A stretch of DNA of 64,000 bases, taken from positions 62,001-126,000 of the forward strand of contig NZ_BSOS01000065.1 in NCBI RefSeq assembly GCF_030160635.1, in the 5' to 3' direction. This document shows, piece after piece, positions 55,385 through 64,000 of the stretch. The notes under the pieces are model-generated. The model saw only the letters and a program-made list of their open reading frames with translations, was not told where the DNA came from and did not search any database. The position numbers and the translations under genes were made by a program. Each line of letters starts with the position of its first letter. Positions within the stretch are counted from its first letter, which is position 1. Source of the stretch: Acidocella aquatica. GTDB lineage: Bacteria; Pseudomonadota; Alphaproteobacteria; Acetobacterales; Acetobacteraceae.

Positions 55385-56695
55385 TTATTTTTTCCTGATC
55401 TTTGCGGGTGCGGCCTTGCGCGTGGCTTTTTTCGGCGTGGCGGGCGCTGGCGCCAGCAGCTTCTTGCCCGTGATCTCCTCGATATAGGCGCGGTAGCGCG
55501 TGAGATAATCGTTGATGTCGAGGTATTTCTCCGCGAAGGCCCGCGCCCCGGCCCGCAGCCGCGCGGCGTGTTTGGTGTCCTGCAAAATATGCAGCACTGT
55601 TGCGGCCAGCGCGTTATGGTCGAGTGTGGGCACCACCAGCCCGTTTTCCTCGTGTTTCACGAATTCGGTCACCGTATCGGTGTCACCGCCAATCACCACG
55701 CAGCCCACCGCCAGCGCCTCGCGCAATGACCACGACGCCACGAACGGATATGAGAAATACACATGCGCGTCCGAGCGTTGCAGCAGGGTCAGATGGTCCT
55801 CGTAAGGCACCTTGCCCATGAAATGCACGCGGGTCAGGTCGATTTTATCACCCAATTCGCGCATCATCACCTCGCGCCAGGTGCCAGCCGCGGGTGGTGC
55901 GCCATAGCTGATCTCATCGCCGCCGACGATGGAAACCACCACATCCGGCCGCGCCGCCAATATAGCGGGCAGCGCGCGCATGAAAGTATGGAAACCGCGA
56001 TAGGGCTCCAGATTGCGCGCGACATAGGTGATGAGCTTCTGCTTCGGCGTCACGGTCAGCTTGCCCACCGTAACGGTTTTTTTGCGCAGCTCCGGGTTGG
56101 CCTTGCAGATGTCGAGGTTCACGCCTTCCTCGATCAGGCGGATCTGTTTGCGCGCCCATTCGGGATAGGTACTGAGCTGCCACTGGGTCGGCGCCTGGCC
56201 ATATTGCTCGAGCGCGAGTGCCAGCAGGTTCACGGCATTTTTGCCGCGCACCGCCGAAAACCGCGCCTCCGCCATCGGGAATTCAGGGTCGAAATTCACA
56301 TCCGTACCAAGGATACGATAGTAGAATTCGAAATAACCGAGGATCGGCACACCGGGGAACACGTCCACCAGATTGAGCATTTCACCCCAGCCGTGATGGC
56401 CGATGATGATATCCGGCTTGAAGCCGAGCGCCTTGATCTGCAACGCCCCATGGTAGGCGGCCTGCCCCCGGCGGGTCGCCATCTCGAATTCGCGCGCATC
56501 CAGATGCACGCTGGCTGAAATGGACGGGGGCGTTGAATAGGTGACCTTGCGCACCCCGGTCATATTGTTGTGATTCGGTTCGGTCATGAACAGAATCTGA
56601 TGCGTGCCTTCACACGCATCGTTATCGGCGATCAGGCTGCGCACAAGGTGCAGATACTGGCCGGGGAAGTTCTGGTGGACGAAGAGAAAGTTCAC
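55385..56695 (-). CDS. Glycosyltransferase, GT4 family
   Basis: A 436-residue GT-B fold glycosyltransferase. The N-terminal acceptor domain starts FLFVHQNFPGQYLHLVRSLI (~3-22). The donor domain contains LITYVARNLEPYRGFHTFMRALP (~222-244), VVSIVGGDEISYG and the retaining-GT E-x7-E motif within SLREALAVGCVVIGGDTDTVTEFV (~337-360). The C terminus is a lysine-rich low-complexity tail. It is the last gene of the minus-strand secretion/glycosylation cluster. Donor sugar and acceptor unknown. Confidence 0.88.
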   Translation of the reverse strand: MNFLFVHQNFPGQYLHLVRSLIADNDACEGTHQILFMTEPNHNNMTGVRKVTYSTPPSISASVHLDAREFEMATRRGQAAYHGALQIKALGFKPDIIIGHHGWGEMLNLVDVFPGVPILGYFEFYYRILGTDVNFDPEFPMAEARFSAVRGKNAVNLLALALEQYGQAPTQWQLSTYPEWARKQIRLIEEGVNLDICKANPELRKKTVTVGKLTVTPKQKLITYVARNLEPYRGFHTFMRALPAILAARPDVVVSIVGGDEISYGAPPAAGTWREVMMRELGDKIDLTRVHFMGKVPYEDHLTLLQRSDAHVYFSYPFVASWSLREALAVGCVVIGGDTDTVTEFVKHEENGLVVPTLDHNALAATVLHILQDTKHAARLRAGARAFAEKYLDINDYLTRYRAYIEEITGKKLLAPAPATPKKATRKAAPAKIRKK

Positions 56696-56702
56696 GGTGC
56701 GA

Positions 56703-57596
56703 TCAGCGTTTAGCCTTGCCTCCCCGGCGGGTGCGCGGGGTCAGGGTGATCTGGAAGGCTTCCAGCGGTGCCAGTGTATCAGCCTCGCAGGTCTCATCAT
56801 TACCGGCCGGCCCGGCGCTGGCGCCGCCAACGAAGCTGGCCGAGCAGCTCAGTTCATAATTTTCGGCAGCCTCTCCGGTCAGGCGGATGCGCAGGCCGAG
56901 CAAAGGCAGGGCCATGCCGCGCGAGCCGCAATACTGCCCGGCTTCCACCCAGGGGGAGAGCCAGCCACGGCCGAGCACGGCCTGATAGGACAGATCCGCC
57001 GGGTTGATCCCCTCCGGCGCGTTGAGGGCAAACCCCTCGATCCAGTTTTGGCTGCCGCGTTCGCCGAGCCAGACGCCGAACTTCGCGCCCACATCACCGC
57101 GGGTCTGTATATGCGCCATCATATCCATCACCTCGGGCGCCACCGGGGCGGGGGCCGGAGCGGGCGCGGGGGCATTGGCGGCAACCGCTGGCATATCGCC
57201 CGCGGTGAGCAACTGGCGCACCTGTAATTTGGGCGCCGCGTCGGGCATGTTTGGCAGTTGATAGATGGTGACAAGCACCTGCGCCGGCCCCTTGCGGATT
57301 CGCACGAGCGCCGCATCGCCATCGGCATTCATCCAACCATCGGCCCGGAAGCTCGAGATTTCGATATTCTGCCCACCGGCGGGGGGCGGCGAGATGCGCA
57401 CGCCGGGCATGCCGTTGTTCTGGCTGGCGGCCGGATTGGCTTCATTGACAAAACAAAACAAACCGGCCGGCAAGGTCATCAGATGTCCCGAGACCTTGAG
57501 CTCCTGAACAGATGTGTGGTTATCACCGGCGCTCGCTCCGGCATTCGGTTGCGGCGAAGATTCGGCGGGTTTTTGCGCTTGTTTTACCTGAGCCAT
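56703..57596 (-). CDS. Uncharacterised protein of the secretion/glycosylation cluster
   Basis: A 297-residue protein that I do not recognise. It has no signal peptide or membrane helix. The N-terminal ~30 residues are polar and disordered-looking (Gln/Ala/Ser/Pro). A beta-rich domain (~30-135) is followed by an Ala-Pro linker (PAPAPAPAPV, ~147) and a second domain (~155-280) with WLGERGSQNWIEGFALN and YELSCSASFVGG. It is eight bases upstream of the GT4 gene on the same strand and is likely co-expressed. A structural role or substrate for the glycosyltransferases is possible, but speculative. Confidence 0.75.
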   Translation of the reverse strand: MAQVKQAQKPAESSPQPNAGASAGDNHTSVQELKVSGHLMTLPAGLFCFVNEANPAASQNNGMPGVRISPPPAGGQNIEISSFRADGWMNADGDAALVRIRKGPAQVLVTIYQLPNMPDAAPKLQVRQLLTAGDMPAVAANAPAPAPAPAPVAPEVMDMMAHIQTRGDVGAKFGVWLGERGSQNWIEGFALNAPEGINPADLSYQAVLGRGWLSPWVEAGQYCGSRGMALPLLGLRIRLTGEAAENYELSCSASFVGGASAGPAGNDETCEADTLAPLEAFQITLTPRTRRGGKAKR

Positions 57597-57698
57597 CTAA
57601 AGTCCTTAAATCTGCAGCCGTTGTAATACGAGGTTAAATACCCGTCGTTCCTATCGCAGTATAGCCATTAGATGTCACTTTCGGTTTAAAAAAAAGCG

Positions 57699-60485
57699 TC
57701 ATTTTCCGTGGGTTGGCATCCAACTTCGCAAAATATCGTTGATCCGTGGCGCAGGCAGGCCAAGCGGCAAAGTCAGGCCCCGCCCGGTGGCGCGCAGGCG
57801 CTCGGCCTGGGCGCCAAGGTCGAATGTCACGGCGTAGAGTCCGGCGCGCCAGGCTTCGCCGAGCGCGAAGCACCAGGTTTCCGGCCAGATCGAGGGCAAA
57901 AACACGAGGTCCGGCGCAAATCTGGCGATCAGGCCTTGGGCCTCGCCCTCCTGGTAATGGCCGGTGACGAAAATACGCCCGGTGGCAAGCAGCTTGTCAT
58001 CATCGGCGCTGCTGCCCGCGACGATGAATTGCAGCCCCAGCCCGCGCGCCGCCGCATCCTCGGCGCACGCGGCTAACAGATCAAAACCCTTGGCCGGGCC
58101 TATGCCGCCTATCACCATGATGGTGCGCGCCCCGTTGCCTGGAGGGTGCCGTGGCACGGTGAGGGCATCGTCCTCCCAGGGGACAACCCGGGGCACAACT
58201 CCGGGAAAATGCCGTGCGATGCGTTTCGCGGCATCGGCGGAGGGGACCGTGATCCGCGCCGCCCCGGCGAACTCGGCGGCCGAGCGTTTGAGCAGGGCAG
58301 GGACGCCGAGCGCCTCGTAAATGCCGTTATGGTCGCGCGCGCAGCAGGCGATGCAGCCGCGCACACCGGGTTCGCCGCAATAACGCGGCGGGGCGTCCGG
58401 TTCCGGGCGGGTGAGCAGGTTCACGCGCGGGCAGAAGCTGGCGTAGTCATGAACCACGATCTCCTGCGGCACGCCCAGCGCCTTGGCCAGCGTGCGCACG
58501 CCCGGGTGGTGCCCAAGCGTGTGGTGCAGAATAACCCTTTGCACGCCTAAGGCTTTTAACAGGCGCCGCAGCGCCGGGCGCTCTCGCGGCAGGGTGTAGG
58601 CGAGGTTGGGCGTATCCTTTGGGCTACCCTCGCTCAGCAGCGCGGGCCAGGGATAGGGCGTGCTCAGCGGATCAGCGGGAAACTGCGTGAGCAACAGCAA
58701 CGGCCGCACGCCTTGCGCGCGCAGCGCCGCCATATCGGCCTCCACCTGCCGGGCGACGCCGCCGCCATGGCTGTGCGAGATCAGCAGCACGCGCTCTCGC
58801 GCCGCCTCCGCGCGCAGCCGGGCGGCATCCAGCTTTGCCCGCGCCGGGCGCAGCGGGTCTGCGGCGATGAAACCCGTCACCAGCTCATGATACCCCGGAT
58901 ACAGCCGCTCCAATATGCCAAGGTTGCGCAATGTCAGCCCATGCGCGGCGGCGCGGAAGGAAACCCCGCCCGCATGCGCCACATACGCCCCCAGCGCGGC
59001 CTGATGCCTGAACCCCTTGTGGCGCGCGCGCAGGCACCAGTCATTTTCCTCGCCGTAGCCCTGCGCGAAAATCCCGGGCCGCAACCCGCCCACGGCCCGC
59101 AGGCAGTCGTGCCGCAGATACATGCAGAACCCGACCCCGGTGGGAATTTCCAGGCTCCGGCGCCCGTTGCTCCGCCGCGCCAGCGCGTCCAGCGCCACCG
59201 CGTCCGCGAGGCTGGGCATCGGGTTGCCGCCGCGCGGGTCCGGGTAGCTTAAAATTGACGCCTCATTGGCAAAGGGTGTCACCGATCCGGTGGCGGCATC
59301 GGCATAGGCGACCGCGCGCATGGTTTTCACCGCACCCGGGGGGAGCAGAATGTCGCTGTTGAGCAGCAGCACATCATCCCCGGCGGCGGCGGCCAGCCCG
59401 GTGTTCACCGCCGCGGGAAAACCAAGGTTGGTTTCGTGGCGGCATAAAACAATGCGCCCCGCCGCCGCCAGCCCATCCAGCCAGGCGGCCAGCTCCGGCT
59501 CCGGCGTGGCGTCATCCACCACGATAACCCGCACCAGCCCAGCCACCGCGAACACACTCTCCAGACAGGCCTGGGTCTCCCCCAGCCCGCGATACACCGG
59601 GATCAACGCGCTGAGCGCCCGGCGCGCGGGCAGGCGCGCGCGCTCCCGGCCGCGCCGTGCCGCCGGGCGGGGGGCGAGGGTGGCGAGCACCGCCGGGTCC
59701 AGCGGGCTGCCGGCAATGTTGCTGCCATCAGGGCCGCTGAGCGTAAAGGGCGGGGTCAGCCCCGCCAGCGCGCGCGGCGCGATTTTGAAACCATGCCGGG
59801 GCAGCAGGGGCACATCGTCATCGGCGGGCAGAATTTTACCGAATTTTACCGCGCGGCGATGCCCGGCGGCGTCGCGCAAGGTGAGTTGCGGCGGCGTATG
59901 TGGCGCGGCCTGGCGGCAGGCCCAGCCGCTCAACCCTCCCTCACCACTCACCGCGACCAGCCCCTCGACCCGCATAAGCGCCGCCCGGTCCAGCGGCGCG
60001 CCGAGCAACCGGCCTCTGCCCTGGCCGCGCATTTCGCCCTCCGGGTCCAGGCCGCAAAAACCATCATACCCGGCGGCGGCGGCAACCTGCCCGGCAATGG
60101 CGGAAAAACCGGGCTCGTCAGGCAGGCAATGGCGCGCCAGCAGGGTATTCAGCGCCGCCGCCGCGCCGCTTGCGTCACCCTGCCTGAGCTTGGCCATGGC
60201 CAGCCCGAGCCAGGCCGTGGCATTGTCATAGCGTTGCGCGACCCGTTCAAAATCCCCGGCGGCAGCGGCAATATCCGTCTCGCCGCCGCTCAGGCGGAGC
60301 CGCGCAAGGTCAAGCGTGATCCGCGGGTCACCCGGCGCCAGCCGCGCCGCGCGTTCCAGCCAGGGGATGCTGGCCTCGTCCAGCCCGCGCTTCCAGGCGC
60401 CGGCCGCGTCACTCCGTTGTGGAGGTTTCAACTTCAGTTTCGGCTTCCGGTTCCGGCTCGGGTTCGGGCGGCACCAGTGCGTCAA
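57699..60485 (-). CDS. Large bifunctional glycosyltransferase (GT2 plus GT4 domains)
   Basis: A ~928-residue protein in four parts: a TPR-like helical N terminus (~30-135), a beta-rich module (~150-285), a GT-A domain of the GT2 family (~292-545; ALIPVYRG, VVDDATPE, LLNSDILLP as the DxD equivalent, GEENDWCLRA), and a GT-B domain of GT4 type (~560-925; LISHSHGGGVARQVEAD, MVIGGIGPAKGFDLL, PETWCFALGEAWRAG). It should add sugars to a polysaccharide or protein. The start is uncertain: the frame opens at TTG 60485 inside the Sel1 gene; TTG 60431 is an alternative with only 23 bases overlap. Confidence 0.85.
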   Translation of the reverse strand: MTHWCRPNPSRNRKPKLKLKPPQRSDAAGAWKRGLDEASIPWLERAARLAPGDPRITLDLARLRLSGGETDIAAAAGDFERVAQRYDNATAWLGLAMAKLRQGDASGAAAALNTLLARHCLPDEPGFSAIAGQVAAAAGYDGFCGLDPEGEMRGQGRGRLLGAPLDRAALMRVEGLVAVSGEGGLSGWACRQAAPHTPPQLTLRDAAGHRRAVKFGKILPADDDVPLLPRHGFKIAPRALAGLTPPFTLSGPDGSNIAGSPLDPAVLATLAPRPAARRGRERARLPARRALSALIPVYRGLGETQACLESVFAVAGLVRVIVVDDATPEPELAAWLDGLAAAGRIVLCRHETNLGFPAAVNTGLAAAAGDDVLLLNSDILLPPGAVKTMRAVAYADAATGSVTPFANEASILSYPDPRGGNPMPSLADAVALDALARRSNGRRSLEIPTGVGFCMYLRHDCLRAVGGLRPGIFAQGYGEENDWCLRARHKGFRHQAALGAYVAHAGGVSFRAAAHGLTLRNLGILERLYPGYHELVTGFIAADPLRPARAKLDAARLRAEAARERVLLISHSHGGGVARQVEADMAALRAQGVRPLLLLTQFPADPLSTPYPWPALLSEGSPKDTPNLAYTLPRERPALRRLLKALGVQRVILHHTLGHHPGVRTLAKALGVPQEIVVHDYASFCPRVNLLTRPEPDAPPRYCGEPGVRGCIACCARDHNGIYEALGVPALLKRSAAEFAGAARITVPSADAAKRIARHFPGVVPRVVPWEDDALTVPRHPPGNGARTIMVIGGIGPAKGFDLLAACAEDAAARGLGLQFIVAGSSADDDKLLATGRIFVTGHYQEGEAQGLIARFAPDLVFLPSIWPETWCFALGEAWRAGLYAVTFDLGAQAERLRATGRGLTLPLGLPAPRINDILRSWMPTHGK

Positions 60486-62226
60486 GGTCGTTCTGTGCCT
60501 CGGCGATGCCGCCGTTCAGCGCCTGGGTGAACCAGTGTTTGGCTTCGGCCAGATCAACCTCGGTGGCGATGCCGTGCGCCAGATAGCGGCCCAGCATGAG
60601 GCAGGCCAACGGATGCCCGCGCTCGGCGGCGGCGCGGTAACAGGCCAGCGAGCGCGCGCGGTCGGTGGGGATGTCATGCCCGCCGCCATACATGGCGCCC
60701 AGCGCGAACATGCCCCTGGGATCACCCCGGTTGGCGGCGCGTTCATATAATTGCCGCGCGGCCTCGTGGTCGCGCGGCCCGCCAGCACCCTTCAGGCACA
60801 AATCCGCCAGGGCGATCAGCCCGTCCGGCAACTCGACATCGGCGCATTTCTGCAGCCATACGCGCGCCTCTTCCGGGTTGGCGTCCACCCCGCGGCCTTC
60901 CGCAAGCATAACGCCGTACCAGTATTGCGCGTTCAGCACCCCCTCGGCGGCGCGGCGCATCCATTTCGCGGCGCGGATTTCATCGCGCTCCACCCCCACG
61001 CCCTGGGCCAGGCAAACCGCGTAGTTGAACGCGGCGATCAGATCGCCTGTTTCGGCCGCCTGCTCAAACCACTCATGCACCGGCGCCGGTTCGGTCAGCT
61101 TCGGGCTGGTCTGGCCGCTGAGCAGCAGCGAGGCAAGGTCGGCCTTCGCGGTCTCGTCTCCCGCCTCGGCGGCGCGGCGGAACCAGATGGCGGCTTCATC
61201 CGGGTTGCGCGGCACGCCGGTGCCCGTGAGGTAGAGCATCCCCAACGCCCTGGCGCTGTTCTTATGCCCCAATTCGGCAGCGGTGCGGAACCATGAGGCG
61301 GCTTCGGCATAGTTGGGCGGCAGCTTACCGTCGCCGCGCACATAAATCTCGGCGACCAGCGCCGCCGCCTCCGGGTCCCCCGCCAGACCGGCCCGGCGCA
61401 GCCAGGACTCCCCCTCGACCTGATTGGCCTTGATGCCGATGCCGTTGAACAGCATGAAGCCATATTTCGCCTGCGCGTTGGAGAGGTTGGCCTTGGCGGC
61501 AATGCCGTAATGCTTTGCCGCGCGTGCCGGGTCGGCCGGGAGATTAACCCCCATGTCATAGAGCAGGGCGAGGTAATAATGCGCGGTGGGCAGTTCCGCA
61601 TCGGCGGCCAGGCGGATATGCGCGATGGCTTCGTCCGGCGCCTCTCCGGCGGCCTGGCGCAGCAGCGTGATGCCAAGGCCCAGATGCCCTTGCGGCGCGC
61701 CGGCCTGCACGGCTTTCTCAAACCAGGGCAGGGCTTTGGCATCATCGCGCTGCGGCCATGTCGGGTTGGAATAGATGAACCCGGCCATCAGCTGCGCATC
61801 GGTGTCTCCAGCCTCCGCCGCCGGCAGCGCCCAGCGCAAGGCGGTGTCGTAGTCAGGCGGGGTGTTTTCGGCTTCCGCAGGTGCGCCTTGCGTGAATAAC
61901 GAAGCGCCGGTGTGCGAGACCGCATCCTCGCGCATGCCGAACATATACAGCCCCGCCAGATTGCGGCTGGCCACCATGTCGCCCTTTTCCGCCGCGCGCA
62001 TAAACCAGCGCGCGGCCTCCACGGCATTGCGCCGGACCCCTTCGCCCGTCAGGTAATGCCGGCCAACCTCGCGTTCGGCCTCCGCGATTCCAGCCTGCGC
62101 CGCGACGCTGAAAAGCTTGAGGGCGCGTTCATACTTCCCCTCCGCGTAAAGCTCTTTCGCGCGTGCCAGCGCCTTTGGCGGCTTGCGCGCTGCCACGCGG
62201 TCGGAAATATCCTGTTTGATACTCAT
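60409..62226 (-). CDS. Sel1-repeat (TPR-like) protein
   Basis: A 605-residue soluble solenoid made of about 14 Sel1-like repeats (~36-residue units such as AAKWMRRAAEGVLNAQYWYGVMLAEGRG and AASWFRTAAELGHKNSARALGMLYLTGTG) and a Glu/Pro-rich acidic C-terminal tail. No signal peptide is seen. Such repeats mediate protein-protein contacts. It lies six bases after the HlyD-like gene, inside the secretion/glycosylation operon, so it may scaffold the glycosyltransferases or the exporter. The tail-coding DNA overlaps the beginning of the next reading frame by up to 77 bases. Confidence 0.88.
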   Translation of the reverse strand: MSIKQDISDRVAARKPPKALARAKELYAEGKYERALKLFSVAAQAGIAEAEREVGRHYLTGEGVRRNAVEAARWFMRAAEKGDMVASRNLAGLYMFGMREDAVSHTGASLFTQGAPAEAENTPPDYDTALRWALPAAEAGDTDAQLMAGFIYSNPTWPQRDDAKALPWFEKAVQAGAPQGHLGLGITLLRQAAGEAPDEAIAHIRLAADAELPTAHYYLALLYDMGVNLPADPARAAKHYGIAAKANLSNAQAKYGFMLFNGIGIKANQVEGESWLRRAGLAGDPEAAALVAEIYVRGDGKLPPNYAEAASWFRTAAELGHKNSARALGMLYLTGTGVPRNPDEAAIWFRRAAEAGDETAKADLASLLLSGQTSPKLTEPAPVHEWFEQAAETGDLIAAFNYAVCLAQGVGVERDEIRAAKWMRRAAEGVLNAQYWYGVMLAEGRGVDANPEEARVWLQKCADVELPDGLIALADLCLKGAGGPRDHEAARQLYERAANRGDPRGMFALGAMYGGGHDIPTDRARSLACYRAAAERGHPLACLMLGRYLAHGIATEVDLAEAKHWFTQALNGGIAEAQNDLDALVPPEPEPEPEAETEVETSTTE

Positions 62227-62232
62227 GGAATT

Positions 62233-63660
62233 TTATGGCTCATGCATGCTCTGATAGGCGACGGGCAGGATCTGCCGCATGAAATAGGCCAGCATCGTGT
62301 GTTGGCCGACCTTCACATCCGCTTCAACCGGCATGCCGGGAACCAGATGGAAACCGGGCGGCAGGTTATGCAGGTTCAGCACATCGAGCGAAATCTGTGC
62401 CTTGTAGAATAAATCGCGCGGCGCATTGGGCAGGGGGACGCCATTGACCCCATAAGCCTGCTGGTCGAGCGGGTTGATGCTTTGCGGGCTGATGAAGGTC
62501 ACGGTGCCGGAAATTTGGCCATATTGCAGATAGGGAAGCGTGACGAGCTTGATGGCAACCGGGTCACCGACGGCGACATAGCCTGATTGCGAGCCGTCGA
62601 TGTCCACTTCCACGCTGAGCGGCGCGTTCACCGGGGTCAGGTCCATGAAGCTCTGCCCGCTTTGCAGCTGGCTGCCGACCGAGACCGATGCGATAGACTG
62701 CACGATGGAATCCTGCGGCGCGGTCAGCACCACCAGCGAGTTGTTCAGCCTGGCCTTGACCAGCGCCTGCTGCGCCTGCGCGAGGTTATTGAGCGCCGTC
62801 GCCAGCTGTTGCGAGATATTCGCCTTCCACTGCTGGTTTGCGCTGTCGCGCTGCGCCGTGATCGAGGCGATCTGCTTTTGCGCGGCCTTGGCCGAGGATA
62901 TCGCACTATCGAGCGAGGCCTGCATGCCCACCCGGTCATCCGTCGCGGCCAGCGTGTCCAGCCGGCTTCCCACCTGCAATTGCTGCAAATCCTTGCGCAT
63001 CGTCTCGACATTCGAGGCAATGCTCAAACGCTGGCGGTAATAGGCCGCCTGGTCGTTATACCCTTTAATCTGGGTTTGCAGCTGGCTGATCTGCTGGTCG
63101 TAATACTCAACAGTCGAGTTATACTGGCCGATCTGCTGATTATAGGTCTGCAGCGCCAGCGTGGCGGCCGGGTTGTTGGGGTCGCCGTAATAGGGTTTGC
63201 CGTCTTCCTGCGCCTGCAACTGCGCCACCTGCGCGGCGTAGCTTTGCTGCTGCTGGGTCAGTGATGTCAGGTCGGCCTCGGCGTAGGTCGGGTTCAGCGT
63301 GGCCAGAACCTGCCCCTTGGTGACGAACTCCCCCTCATGCACGTTGATGCTTTTGATGATCGACGCGGTCGAATCCGCGGCAAAGGCCTGCACCACGGTA
63401 TCGGGCACGGCGGAGACCAATGTGCCCGAGGAGGTGACAAGCTGGTCGATCGGCATCATTCCCGAGGCGGTGAGCCCCGACAAAACGAGCGCGCTGACAA
63501 ACCAGTTGATATACCGCCCCACGAACGGCACAGGCGTGGCGATGACAGCCGCGGTCGGTGACTGAAACTCCAGCACCGCCAGCGGCATTGTCTCGGCATT
63601 GGCCACAGCGTTGCGCGAACCGATCGCCTTAGGCAAGAGTTGGCTTAGGCGCAGCAGCAT
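62233..63660 (-). CDS. HlyD-family periplasmic adaptor of a type I secretion system
   Basis: A 475-residue membrane fusion protein. The N-terminal cytoplasmic part (~1-35) precedes one transmembrane helix (~48-66). A lipoyl-like half motif (IIKSINVHEGEFVTKGQVLATLNP, ~100-123) and a long Gln-rich coiled-coil hairpin (~125-340) follow, with the second lipoyl half (LNNSLVVLTAPQDSIVQSIAS) and a beta-barrel to the end (PGMPVEADVKVG). It bridges the inner-membrane ABC exporter to an outer-membrane TolC-like channel. ATG 63660 is chosen because the upstream extension overlaps the exporter gene and lacks homology. Confidence 0.92.
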   Translation of the reverse strand: MLLRLSQLLPKAIGSRNAVANAETMPLAVLEFQSPTAAVIATPVPFVGRYINWFVSALVLSGLTASGMMPIDQLVTSSGTLVSAVPDTVVQAFAADSTASIIKSINVHEGEFVTKGQVLATLNPTYAEADLTSLTQQQQSYAAQVAQLQAQEDGKPYYGDPNNPAATLALQTYNQQIGQYNSTVEYYDQQISQLQTQIKGYNDQAAYYRQRLSIASNVETMRKDLQQLQVGSRLDTLAATDDRVGMQASLDSAISSAKAAQKQIASITAQRDSANQQWKANISQQLATALNNLAQAQQALVKARLNNSLVVLTAPQDSIVQSIASVSVGSQLQSGQSFMDLTPVNAPLSVEVDIDGSQSGYVAVGDPVAIKLVTLPYLQYGQISGTVTFISPQSINPLDQQAYGVNGVPLPNAPRDLFYKAQISLDVLNLHNLPPGFHLVPGMPVEADVKVGQHTMLAYFMRQILPVAYQSMHEP

Positions 63661-64000
63661 GAGTTTTTCCTTGTGGGTCGAGATGGCGGTTTTGTTGCAG
63701 CCACAGATGGCGATAGATGGCGCAACGCTCCACGAGTTCGTGATGCGTGCCGATATCCATGGTGCGGCCGCGATCCAGGACCATGATGAGGTCGCAATCA
63801 ATCAGCGAGGACAGCCGGTGCGAGACGATCACCATGGTGCGCCCTTGCGCGATGCGCAGCAGGTTGGCGTTCACCAGCGCCTCGCTCTCGGGGTCGAGCG
63901 CGGAGGTCGCCTCATCGAGGATCAGCACTTTCGGGTCGGATATCACCGCGCGCGCAATGGCGAGGCGCTGCTTCTGCCCGCCGGAGAGGTTGGGCGAGCC
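63629..64000 (-). CDS. Type I secretion ABC exporter (HlyB/PrtD-like), C-terminal part only
   Basis: The frame enters from the window edge and ends at 63629, overlapping the HlyD-like start by 32 bases. The 123 visible residues are the end of an ABC ATPase: signature LSGGQKQRLAIARA, Walker B VLILDEATSALD, the D-loop and the switch His in VIVSHRLSSL. The bacteriocin/haemolysin-exporter type of signature and the adjoining HlyD gene identify it as the exporter of this system. Membrane and any N-terminal peptidase domains lie outside the window. Confidence 0.92.
   Translation of the reverse strand, partial: GSPNLSGGQKQRLAIARAVISDPKVLILDEATSALDPESEALVNANLLRIAQGRTMVIVSHRLSSLIDCDLIMVLDRGRTMDIGTHHELVERCAIYRHLWLQQNRHLDPQGKTHAAAPKPTLA

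Noticed and set aside
1-64000. tRNA, rRNA, CRISPR array, insertion sequence or prophage
   Set aside because: No tandem direct repeats with spacers, cloverleaf-like gaps, transposase motifs or terminal inverted repeats were seen in the intergenic spaces, which are mostly under 250 bases.

Overview
The window looks like a chromosomal segment of a high-GC alphaproteobacterium. Gene content (BBP2-type porin, 180-kDa NAD-glutamate dehydrogenase, PutA with a ribbon-helix-helix domain, betaine/hut gene order) would fit Acetobacteraceae (Rhodospirillales), but no marker gene here fixes the genus. About 47 protein genes are packed tightly with many 4-base ATGA overlaps. I see no rRNA, tRNA, CRISPR array, phage or insertion sequence. 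All functions are read from sequence motifs and gene context; no database search was possible.

Region 1 (1-24321, all on +) is a near-complete choline/glycine-betaine catabolic island. It holds BetI-BetB (one continuous reading frame) and BetA (choline to betaine); SoxBDAG (sarcosine to glycine plus C1 on tetrahydrofolate) and serine deaminase SdaA; two GATase1-AraC regulators; GbcAB (betaine to dimethylglycine); a dipeptidase-like protein and a V4R-like small protein; DgcAB with its own electron-transfer flavoprotein EtfAB (dimethylglycine to sarcosine); a FolB-like protein; and an outer-membrane porin. glyA, purU and formaldehyde dehydrogenase, which accompany these genes in Pseudomonas, are not in the window.

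Region 2 (24542-29055, +) has a DMT-family permease, a beta-hydroxyacid dehydrogenase and a second, eukaryote-style dimethylglycine dehydrogenase-like flavoprotein fused to a GcvT domain.

Region 3 (29080-36936) is the histidine-utilisation locus: hutIHGUD on minus, divergent from hutF-hutC on plus, with a perfect 12-bp palindrome (candidate HutC operator) between them. HutF plus HutG implies the five-step route giving glutamate and formate.

Region 4 (36943-44391) handles arginine, ornithine, citrulline and proline: CtlX, PutA, an Lrp/AsnC regulator, arginase and ornithine cyclodeaminase. Three PutA-type operator sites lie upstream of putA.

Region 5 (44774-54972, +) is an amino-acid ABC transporter operon in which the giant NAD-glutamate dehydrogenase gene sits between the ATPase and binding-protein genes. 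The same 12-bp HutC-type palindrome lies upstream, tying uptake and glutamate oxidation to histidine breakdown. An Orn/Lys/Arg decarboxylase follows.

Region 6 (54995-64000, minus) holds a YjdM-like zinc-ribbon protein and then a surface/secretion cluster: type I secretion ABC exporter (cut by the window edge), HlyD-family adaptor, Sel1-repeat protein, a large two-domain glycosyltransferase, an unrecognised protein and a GT4 glycosyltransferase. This is the least explained part of the window.
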